A stretch of 64,000 nt of DNA from an uncultured Halocynthiibacter sp. GTDB taxonomy: Bacteria > Pseudomonadota > Alphaproteobacteria > Rhodobacterales > Rhodobacteraceae. The position numbers and the translations under genes were made by a program. The notes below the pieces were generated by a model, which did not search any database, was not told where the DNA came from, and saw only the letters and a list, made by a program, of their open reading frames with translations. Below, piece after piece: positions 55,060-64,000 of this stretch. How positions within the stretch are numbered: the first letter of the stretch is position 1; the number at the start of each line of letters is the position of its first letter. The DNA lies in assembly GCA_947503035.1 (NCBI GenBank), contig CANNCD010000001.1, positions 1,116,001 to 1,180,000 of the forward strand, given 5' to 3'.

Positions 55060-56070
55060 ATGCCATCTCTTACCGAACCTAAACTGATTTCGGGTAACGC
55101 CAACCGCCCACTTGCCGAAGCTGTCGCACGCCGCATGTCTATGCACCGTGGTCGTGACATCGGCCTTGTTGACGCCCGCGTCGAACGTTTCAACGACAGC
55201 GAAATCTTTGTAGAGGTTTTCGAAAACGTCCGCGGCGAAGATATGTTCATCATTCAGCCGACGTCGAACCCTGCCAATGACAACTTGATGGAGCTTCTGG
55301 TCATCGCAGATGCGCTTCGTCGTTCGTCTGCTGCGCGTATCACGGCCGTGATGCCCTACTTTGGGTATGCCCGTCAGGATCGCCGCACCAAGGCCCGCAC
55401 GCCGATCACCGCGAAATTGGTTGCGAACATGATTGCCGAGGCCGGTATCGAACGCATCCTGACCATGGACCTTCATGCGACACAGATCCAAGGTTTCTTT
55501 GATATCCCAGTGGATAACCTTTATGCGGCGCCAGTGTTTGCGCTCGATATTAAGGCGAACTTTAAGGACAACATCGACGACGTGATGGTGATTTCTCCAG
55601 ACGTTGGTGGTGTGGCCCGCGCCCGTGAATTGGCGAAACGCATCGGTGCGCCGCTTGCGATCGTTGATAAGCGTCGTGAAAAGGCCGGCGAAGTCGCAGA
55701 GATGACCGTGATTGGTGACGTGACCGATAAGGTTTGTATCATCGTGGACGATATCTGTGACACGGCTGGTACCCTGTGTAAGGCCGCCGAAGTGTTGATC
55801 GAGAATGGCGCCAAAGAGGTCCACTCTTACATTACCCACGGTGTTCTGTCTGGTCCTGCTGTGGAACGCGTGACAAATTCTGTGATGAAGTCCTTGGTGA
55901 TCACCGATTCCATCGAAGCGACCGCACCAGTGAAGGCATGCCCGAACATCCGCATCGTGCCAACCGCACCGATGTTCGCACAGGCGATCAGCAACACATG
56001 GGCAGGTACGTCCGTATCATCATTGTTCGACGACAAGACCCTCAGCCCGATCTACGAAGGTCTCTACTAA
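55060..56070 (+). CDS. prs: Ribose-phosphate pyrophosphokinase
   Basis: Makes PRPP from ribose 5-phosphate and ATP, feeding purine, pyrimidine, histidine and NAD synthesis. Seen: [23 protein letters not shown] near 43-65, [21 protein letters not shown] near 103-123, and the PRPP loop [11 protein letters not shown] near 230-240. ATG 55060 gives 336 residues, slightly longer than the usual 315. Confidence 0.96.
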   Translation: MPSLTEPKLISGNANRPLAEAVARRMSMHRGRDIGLVDARVERFNDSEIFVEVFENVRGEDMFIIQPTSNPANDNLMELLVIADALRRSSAARITAVMPYFGYARQDRRTKARTPITAKLVANMIAEAGIERILTMDLHATQIQGFFDIPVDNLYAAPVFALDIKANFKDNIDDVMVISPDVGGVARARELAKRIGAPLAIVDKRREKAGEVAEMTVIGDVTDKVCIIVDDICDTAGTLCKAAEVLIENGAKEVHSYITHGVLSGPAVERVTNSVMKSLVITDSIEATAPVKACPNIRIVPTAPMFAQAISNTWAGTSVSSLFDDKTLSPIYEGLY

Positions 56071-56078
56071 AATCTAGC

Positions 56079-56104
56079 GCTGGGGCCTTAGTAAAGGTCC
56101 CAGC
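56079..56104. terminator. Hairpin between prs and the lectin gene
   Basis: GCTGGG-GCCTT-AGT-AAAGG-T-CCCAGC pairs imperfectly. It covers the end of the lectin gene and lies 8 bp after the prs stop, so it may serve both convergent transcripts. There is no good T-run. Confidence 0.5.
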
Positions 56105-56438
56105 CCTCTTCGTCGTGGGCCTCGCCATATGCGGTCCAGTCGGCACGTACACGCGCCACACGCGTATCCCCCCACGTTTGGAACACAATGGTGAACCCCT
56201 CGGCGGTAATGTCGGCGGCGGCGATGTCCACACGTTGGTTGGTGGCCCCATCGATATCCCACATGGACATGGTGACGTTGACCACGGGCGGATTGGCATA
56301 TGCTTCTGAGAACTCGACATAGCGGCGCAGAATGCGTTCGCCGTCACCAGTCCACATTTCACCATCGTCCAAAAAGTCCGAAAACAGGACGAGGGATCCG
56401 CTATCAATCCCGAACAGATGGCTTCTTAATTTTCTCAT
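56088..56438 (-). CDS. H-type lectin-domain protein
   Basis: A 116-residue protein whose second half matches the H-type lectin domain: PPVVNVTMSMWDIDGATNQRVD near 50-71 and GFTIVFQTWGDTRVARVRADW near 81-101. In animals this domain binds N-acetylgalactosamine; bacterial copies are uncharacterised. There is no signal peptide, so how it would meet a sugar is unclear. Confidence 0.8.
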   Translation of the reverse strand: MRKLRSHLFGIDSGSLVLFSDFLDDGEMWTGDGERILRRYVEFSEAYANPPVVNVTMSMWDIDGATNQRVDIAAADITAEGFTIVFQTWGDTRVARVRADWTAYGEAHDEEGWDLY

Positions 56439-56503
56439 AGTCTTCTGACCTATTCACAAACCTAGCACATACAATAAATTAGATTCTGGTAAATATCACG
56501 ATA

Positions 56504-56533
56504 AAGGCCCCGCAGGAAAACCTACGGGGCCTT
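56504..56533 (-). terminator. Rho-independent terminator of the atp operon
   Basis: On the minus strand AAGGCCCCG-TAGG-TTTT-CCTG-CGGGGCCTT gives a long stem with a small loop, followed by TAT. It lies 23 bp beyond the atpC stop. Confidence 0.9.
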
Positions 56534-56555
56534 AGAATTTTTCAATCTGTGACCC

Positions 56556-56969
56556 TTAGGCCGCCTTTAGGTCGATCCCAAGACGTTCCGCCATCACCGC
56601 AATGTCGGAAACCTGCTGCGTTAGGGCAGTTAGGTTTTCAACAGTCGCGTTGTCGCGGGCTTCGACAGCAGACGAGATGAACTCGTTCAGAATGTCGCTT
56701 GTCACCTCGGAAACCGGAAGAGCGCGCTCTGCAAGAACAGATGTGCCTTCTGCGGAAATCTCGGCGAAACCACCGGTTACAACATATTCTGTGTCACCTT
56801 CGGTGCCTTTGACAGACAAAACGCCAGGGCGCAGTGTCAGGATCAATGGCGCGTGGCCTGGCATCGCTGTCAGGTCGCCTTCGGCGCCAGGAATTTGGAC
56901 TTCTGTTGCCTGAACAGACGCGAGGCGGCGCTCAGGGGCAACAAGGTCAAATTGCATAGTTCCAGCCAT
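56556..56969 (-). CDS. atpC: ATP synthase F1 subunit epsilon
   Basis: Rotor subunit of F1. Seen: [29 protein letters not shown] near 5-33 and the C-terminal helical part, 137 residues. ATG 56969 has AGGAGG a few bases upstream; the frame is open to 56993. Last gene of atpHAGDC. Confidence 0.94.
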   Translation of the reverse strand: MAGTMQFDLVAPERRLASVQATEVQIPGAEGDLTAMPGHAPLILTLRPGVLSVKGTEGDTEYVVTGGFAEISAEGTSVLAERALPVSEVTSDILNEFISSAVEARDNATVENLTALTQQVSDIAVMAERLGIDLKAA

Positions 56970-57026
56970 ATTGGCCTCCTTTTCAGCAATCAAGGGGCGA
57001 CAACGCCGCCCCTATCAAGCAACCAA

Positions 57027-59347
<2,321 letters not shown>

Positions 59348-59377
59348 GTATCCAATCCTACCCCTTATCCAAGTTCA

Positions 59378-60913
59378 TTAAGCGAAATCTGCTGCGAATG
59401 CATCCAGAGCTGCGGCGATGGTGTCTTTGATTTGACCTTTGATCTTAGGATCTTTTTCAGTCAATTCAGCCAGAAGATCAGCGTGCTTGCCACGGAGGTG
59501 AGCAAGAAGACCAGCTTCGTAACGGGACACGTCTTTTACGTCGACTTTGTCGAGGTAACCCTGTGTACCCGCAAAGATCACACATACGATCTCGGCGTTT
59601 GTCATTGGCGCGTACTGTGGCTGTTTCATCAGCTCAGTCAAACGTGCACCACGGTTAAGAAGTTGTTGCGTTGCCGCATCAAGATCGGAACCAAACTGAG
59701 CAAACGCAGCCATCTCACGGTACTGAGCAAGCTCAAGTTTAACCGGACCAGCAACAGATTTCATCGCGTTTGTTTGTGCGGACGAACCAACACGAGAAAC
59801 GGATAGACCTGTGTTCACAGCAGGACGGATACCTTGGTAGAACAATTCAGTTTCCAAGAAGATCTGACCGTCGGTGATGGAAATCACGTTTGTCGGAATA
59901 AACGCAGACACGTCACCGCCCTGAGTTTCAATGATAGGCAGAGCCGTCAAAGAACCAGAACCGTTGTCTTCGTTTAGCTTACAAGAGCGCTCGAGCAACC
60001 GGGAGTGAAGATAGAAAACGTCACCTGGGTAAGCTTCGCGTCCTGGTGGGCGGCGAAGTAGTAGGGACATCTGACGGTAGGACACAGCTTGCTTCGACAG
60101 ATCATCATAGATGATAAGAGCGTGCTTGCCTGCGTCACGGAAGTATTCCGCCATGGACGTCGCAGCATATGGAGCCAAGAACTGCATAGGAGCAGGATCA
60201 GACGCCGTCGCAGCAACAACGATGGAATATTCAATCGCGCCAGTTTCTTCTAGCTTTTTAACAAGCTGAGCAACTGTGGAGCGTTTTTGACCAACAGCAA
60301 CGTAAACGCAGAACATTTTCTCGTTTTCGTTGTCAGTCGCGTCGTTGTAGGATTTTTGGTTCAGGATGGCGTCAAGCGCGATCGCTGTTTTACCAGTCTG
60401 ACGGTCACCAATCACCAATTCGCGCTGGCCACGGCCAACTGGGATCATAGCGTCCACAGATTTCAGACCAGTCGCCATTGGCTCGTGAACTGATTTACGT
60501 GGAATAATGCCTGGTGCCTTAACGTCAGCAACAGAAGAGCTGGACGCGTTCAATGGGCCTTTGCCATCGATTGGGTTACCAAGGCCGTCAACAACACGAC
60601 CCAGAAGTTCTGGACCTGTTGGAACGGACACGATGGAGTTGGTGCGCTTAACAGTGTCACCTTCTTTAATGTCACGGTCAGAACCAAAGATAACAACACC
60701 AACGTTGTCAGCCTCAAGGTTCAAGGCCATGCCTTTAATACCACCGGGGAATTCGACCATTTCACCGGCCTGTACGTTGTCTAGACCGTGTACACGTGCG
60801 ATGCCGTCACCGACGGAAAGCACGCGACCGACTTCGGCAACTTCTGCATCTTGACCAAAGTTCTTGATCTGATCTTTAAGGATCGCAGAAATTTCTGCAG
60901 CTTGGATACCCAT
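59378..60913 (-). CDS. atpA: ATP synthase F1 subunit alpha
   Basis: Nucleotide-binding non-catalytic F1 subunit. Seen: GDRQTGKTA near 168-176, and [17 protein letters not shown] near 363-379. 511 residues. Its stop lies close to atpG and its ATG overlaps the last base of the atpH stop. Confidence 0.98.
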   Translation of the reverse strand: MGIQAAEISAILKDQIKNFGQDAEVAEVGRVLSVGDGIARVHGLDNVQAGEMVEFPGGIKGMALNLEADNVGVVIFGSDRDIKEGDTVKRTNSIVSVPTGPELLGRVVDGLGNPIDGKGPLNASSSSVADVKAPGIIPRKSVHEPMATGLKSVDAMIPVGRGQRELVIGDRQTGKTAIALDAILNQKSYNDATDNENEKMFCVYVAVGQKRSTVAQLVKKLEETGAIEYSIVVAATASDPAPMQFLAPYAATSMAEYFRDAGKHALIIYDDLSKQAVSYRQMSLLLRRPPGREAYPGDVFYLHSRLLERSCKLNEDNGSGSLTALPIIETQGGDVSAFIPTNVISITDGQIFLETELFYQGIRPAVNTGLSVSRVGSSAQTNAMKSVAGPVKLELAQYREMAAFAQFGSDLDAATQQLLNRGARLTELMKQPQYAPMTNAEIVCVIFAGTQGYLDKVDVKDVSRYEAGLLAHLRGKHADLLAELTEKDPKIKGQIKDTIAAALDAFAADFA

Positions 60914-61473
60914 TATCCGACCTCTTTCATTGCGTTCTGGAGGTTTGAGAGTTTCGAGGCAACCGACGTATCGATCATCTTGGAACCCACTTTAACAATA
61001 AGACCGCCGATGATTGACTCATCCACGGTCGCGTTGATCTTCACATCCTTGCCAAAGGTCGCCTTAAGCGTCTTTGCCAATTTGTCAGATTGTGTTTTCG
61101 TAAGCGCCTTAGCAGCGATTACATCGGCGGTAAGTTCACCGTTCTCTTCTGCGATCATGTCACGCAGCGCAGCAAAGAGCTGAGGCAACGCGAACAGACG
61201 ACGGTTTTGCGCCATAAGCGCAAGTGAGTTCGTCACGATCGGGGAAATTTTCATTTTCTTGGCAACAGCAGCGATAGCGGCGGCTTGCTCTTCACGGCTA
61301 TAAACCGGTGAAGTTGTCAGATCAGCAAGATCTGCGCTGTCGTTCAATGCTGTTTCAAGAGCATCAATATCGGCGCTCAACGCCGGCACTGATTTACCTT
61401 CTTTGGCCAAATCAAAAATGGCCGTGGCATAGCGTTTTGCAATGCCTGAGGAGATTGAAGCTGGTTCGGACAC
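60913..61473 (-). CDS. atpH: ATP synthase F1 subunit delta
   Basis: Stator subunit joining F1 to the b subunits. Start chosen at GTG 61473, giving [24 protein letters not shown], the usual start in this group, with GGAAGG 6-8 bases upstream; an open frame runs back to 61701 without a start signal. 186 residues. First gene of atpHAGDC; the F0 genes are elsewhere, as usual in alphaproteobacteria. The 283 bp upstream contain the dyad TTGAAA-CATTA-TTTCAA at 61681-61697. Confidence 0.93.
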   Translation of the reverse strand: MSEPASISSGIAKRYATAIFDLAKEGKSVPALSADIDALETALNDSADLADLTTSPVYSREEQAAAIAAVAKKMKISPIVTNSLALMAQNRRLFALPQLFAALRDMIAEENGELTADVIAAKALTKTQSDKLAKTLKATFGKDVKINATVDESIIGGLIVKVGSKMIDTSVASKLSNLQNAMKEVG

Positions 61474-61756
61474 GTCCACCCTTCCGCTTGTCTTTGCCCA
61501 AAACGCGAGGACCGCGCACATAGGCATCTTCACCGGCGCATACAACCGCATGCGCAATAATCGTCCGTGGTCTAGCAGAGAGCGTCCGGTCTCGCAACCA
61601 TCTTGACCGATATAAAACTGTGCATTTCCTTCATAAAAACGAACAGAAATAAGGGGTGCGACAGAATGGCATAGGATTCGTTGAAACATTATTTCAAACA
61701 AGCCCCATTTCTGCCGATTCTCTCGTTTTAAGGGGGCCGCTTGGGTTTTGGCGTCT

Positions 61757-62503
61757 CTAAACGGGGGTTGCTTCGGGCTTGGCCAAACCTTCCAAAAGCT
61801 TCAACGGACGACGCACCATGTCCGGCAATCCGGGCCGGGTTGGGGCGTGGACTTGCTTGGTCACTTCGACGATGAACACACCGCCCACCATATACGGGGA
61901 CATCCGGCGCCCCACCCGTTCGCAAATCGGCGAGAATTTTCGCCACACCCGTTTATGGGATGGCGGCGCATACAATGCAGCCGCATGACGTTCAGGGGTA
62001 AAGCCGTTGCGCTTGAGCTGGGTCTCAAGCTGGAGCAGTGAATATGGCCGGCCATAGCCGAACGGCGTCAGATCGCTTCGGGCCCAGAGCCCCGCCCGAT
62101 TGGGCACAACGAAAATCGCACGGCCACCGGGGCCCAGAACGCGCCAAATCTCGGCCAAGAGCGCCGCCTGATCGTCGCTTGTTTCAATCCCATGCATTAC
62201 AACAAGACGATCCACCACACCCGTATCAAGCGGCAGATGGGTTTCGTCACACAGAACCGATACATTGTGCATCCCTGCGGGCCACGGCATCACGCCCTGT
62301 TGTGCCGGCATCAACCCGATACAACGCCGCGCCTCGGCCAGATAGGGCCGCATCAAAGGCACAGCAAAGCCAAAACCGGCAACCGTTTGACCCTTGGCCT
62401 CGGGCCAGAATTCCACGATTTGATCGCGCACCGCACGCTGGGCCGTCCGCCCAAGGGCGCTTCTATAGTAGAAATTTTTTAAATCTTGTACATCAAGATG
62501 CAT
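61757..62503 (-). CDS. Class I SAM-dependent methyltransferase
   Basis: A 248-residue methyltransferase. The fold is seen from [13 protein letters not shown] near 43-55 (a variant of the GxGxG loop), [18 protein letters not shown] near 92-109 and [18 protein letters not shown] near 126-143. The target is unknown. Divergent from gloB; such a methyltransferase next to gloB is common in this group. ATG 62503 (MHLDVQDL) is chosen over an open extension. Confidence 0.87.
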   Translation of the reverse strand: MHLDVQDLKNFYYRSALGRTAQRAVRDQIVEFWPEAKGQTVAGFGFAVPLMRPYLAEARRCIGLMPAQQGVMPWPAGMHNVSVLCDETHLPLDTGVVDRLVVMHGIETSDDQAALLAEIWRVLGPGGRAIFVVPNRAGLWARSDLTPFGYGRPYSLLQLETQLKRNGFTPERHAAALYAPPSHKRVWRKFSPICERVGRRMSPYMVGGVFIVEVTKQVHAPTRPGLPDMVRRPLKLLEGLAKPEATPV

Positions 62504-62564
62504 TGCGCAAAGCCCCAGTATCGGCAAACCTAGGCCCAACATACAAAAGTTAGGTCAAAACACC

Positions 62565-63332
62565 ATGCCCTTTGAAATCGTTACGCTCGCCTGCTTGGAA
62601 GATAATTTTAACAACATCCTCCACGACCCAGAGACCGGCGACACGATTGCGATTGATGCGCCAGAGGATCCCGCCCTTTTGCGCGCAATCACCGAACGGG
62701 GGTGGACCCTGACTGCGATTTGGCTGACGCATTATCATTGGGACCACATTGACGGCGTCCCGATGTTGCTGGCCGCCTTTCCCAATGCCCGCGTAATTGG
62801 CCCTGCTGCAGACCAGGCCTGCCTCCCACCACTTGACCAAGGTGTGATGCCCCGTGATCATCTCTCCTTTGCGGGCGAAGAAGTGGTGGTTATGGACGCC
62901 TCAGGGCACACTGAGGTGCACATCGCGTTCTATTTCCCACAGTCCAATGTCCTGTTTAGCGCGGACAGCCTGATGACCCTAAGCTGTGGACGCGTCTCTG
63001 GAACAATCGACCAGATGAAGGCGACATTCGACCGGTTCGCCGCCCTGCCCGACCACACACGCGTCTATTCCGGCCACGAATATAGCGCGGTCAACAGCGC
63101 CTTTGCCATGACGATTGAGCCTGAAAACACGGCGCTTTTGGACCGCGTCGAACGGTTGCGCCTTCGACGCGAAGCGGGTGAACCCACCGTTCCCAACACA
63201 ATCGGCGAAGAAAAAGCCACCAATCCGTTCTTCCGCACCCATATCGATGCGGTCAAATCCGCCGCCAATGCCCCCACCGACGCCGCCATTGATGTTTTCA
63301 CCAGCATTCGCACCCTTAGGAACAATTTTTAG
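62565..63332 (+). CDS. gloB: Hydroxyacylglutathione hydrolase (glyoxalase II)
   Basis: Splits S-lactoylglutathione in methylglyoxal detoxification. Metallo-beta-lactamase fold: THYHWDHIDG near 56-65 (metal ligands), DASGHTEVHIAFY near 109-121, SADSLM near 132-137 and YSGHEYSAVNSAFA near 166-179, with the glyoxalase-II C-terminal domain. 255 residues. Confidence 0.95.
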   Translation: MPFEIVTLACLEDNFNNILHDPETGDTIAIDAPEDPALLRAITERGWTLTAIWLTHYHWDHIDGVPMLLAAFPNARVIGPAADQACLPPLDQGVMPRDHLSFAGEEVVVMDASGHTEVHIAFYFPQSNVLFSADSLMTLSCGRVSGTIDQMKATFDRFAALPDHTRVYSGHEYSAVNSAFAMTIEPENTALLDRVERLRLRREAGEPTVPNTIGEEKATNPFFRTHIDAVKSAANAPTDAAIDVFTSIRTLRNNF

Positions 63333-63548
63333 CGCCTTCACGGCGATGTGCACTGGAAATTCGAAAAAACTATGCCATCTTTTAAATATGGACCGGCTTA
63401 TTAGCGGATAAGTAACCTCTGACGGTAAAAACTACTGATATGAGGCGATTTTTCCAAATTGTCCTTGAACAATACGAAAATAAGCCGAATTCTATATTCA
63501 TGAGGGGCCGCACCTCCGCACCCCCAAATACCACGAAAGGAAAGTGGA

Positions 63549-64000
63549 ATGCCGTCATTTTCCAACTCGCTCGAAGCAGCCATCCACAATGCGCTTGCTC
63601 TGGCCAATACACGTAAGCACGAGCTTGCGACACTTGAACACCTATTGCTCGCTCTCATTGATGAGCCCGACGCCTCGCGCGTTATGCAGGCCTGTAGCGT
63701 TGATCTGGACGATCTGCGTCTCACGCTTGAAGGGTTTATCGACGAAGAGCTCACGACACTTGCCACCGATATTGAAGGGTCCGAAGCCGTTCCCACCGCT
63801 GCGTTCCAGCGTGTGATCCAACGCGCCGCGATCCATGTTCAATCATCTGGCCGCACCGAAGTGACCGGCGCGAACGTCCTTGTGGCGATCTTTGCCGAAC
63901 GTGAATCCAACGCCGCCTATTTCCTTCAGGAACAGGATATGACCCGCTATGACGCGGTGAATTTCATTGCGCACGGCGTGGCCAAAGACCCAGAATTTGG
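63549..64000 (+). CDS. clpA: ATP-dependent Clp protease ATP-binding subunit ClpA (5' part)
   Basis: Unfoldase that feeds ClpP; the gene runs off the window end. Only the N-domain (double Clp repeat) is seen: MPSFSNSLEAAIHNALALANTRKHELATLEHLLLALIDE and RVIQRAAIHVQSSG, with no ATPase domain yet. AAAGGA lies just upstream of the ATG. The 216-bp gap upstream of it (63333-63548) shows no gene. Confidence 0.94.
   Translation, partial: MPSFSNSLEAAIHNALALANTRKHELATLEHLLLALIDEPDASRVMQACSVDLDDLRLTLEGFIDEELTTLATDIEGSEAVPTAAFQRVIQRAAIHVQSSGRTEVTGANVLVAIFAERESNAAYFLQEQDMTRYDAVNFIAHGVAKDPEF

Noticed and set aside
63333-63548. RpoH promoter for clpA from CTTGAAC followed by TATATT
   Set aside because: The spacer between them (about 22 bp) is too long for either sigma32 or sigma70.

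Overview
The window looks like chromosomal DNA from an alphaproteobacterium of the Rhodobacterales (roseobacter-type Rhodobacteraceae). The signs are a GcrA cell-cycle regulator, an F1-only ATP synthase operon (atpHAGDC without F0 genes), a DUF1150 gene paired with a small heat-shock protein, a DUF1467 gene beside methylmalonyl-CoA epimerase, a free-standing Hint-domain protein, an H-type lectin-domain protein, and the lgt / MidA-type methyltransferase / pgeF cluster. The DNA is moderately GC-rich. Genes are tightly packed, with many 4-base start/stop overlaps. I see no rRNA, tRNA, insertion sequence, prophage or CRISPR array.

Layout. 1-9 kb: membrane protein, Sir2 deacylase, periplasmic copper chaperone, rpmB, meaB, hrpB, the argD-argF operon and an ABC-2 permease. 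9-13 kb: gcrA and rimO, with two unusual anchored proteins beside rimO (an AT-richer coiled-coil protein and a tail-anchored acetyltransferase). 13-18 kb: M48 lipoprotein/IMPACT pair, nitroreductase, EI24-like protein, DUF1467-mce, a response regulator and an acetyltransferase. 18-27 kb: aspS, the pabB-pabC-CPBP operon, carB, a PA3286-like ketoacyl-ACP synthase III and a 25-residue lipoprotein. 27-28 kb: an HTH protein and tdk, divergent across about 400 bp that holds five copies of a TTCCCC(CC)AAAA-like motif. 28-35 kb: 2-hydroxyacid dehydrogenase, ybjN-proC-csaA, ubiK, lgt-midA-pgeF, a 54-residue protein and the Hint protein. 36-41 kb: Lrp/trxB, a RES-domain protein, and one open frame joining a MarR-type HTH domain to ATP sulfurylase/APS kinase. 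41-50 kb: hsp20-DUF1150, purEK, lipase, NUDIX, DMT transporter, groESL and a desaturase. 50-64 kb: DUF2161 protein, Mn-pyrophosphatase, HAD, MaoC, ribF, YcgN-like protein, DsbA-family isomerase, prs, lectin-domain protein, atpHAGDC, methyltransferase, gloB and the start of clpA.

Most genes are housekeeping: arginine, proline, purine, pyrimidine, folate and riboflavin synthesis, translation, redox and energy. Two heat-shock loci carry readable control signals. groESL has a consensus-like sigma70 promoter placed on a CIRCE-like inverted repeat. hsp20-DUF1150 has an RpoH-like promoter. The least ordinary places are the HTH/tdk intergenic repeat cluster, the MarR-Sat-CysC continuous frame with a perfect palindrome just upstream, the RES protein with no antitoxin next to it, and the small or anchored unknown proteins around rimO and at 27.1 kb. 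Nothing here was checked by database search; family calls rest on motifs read by eye.
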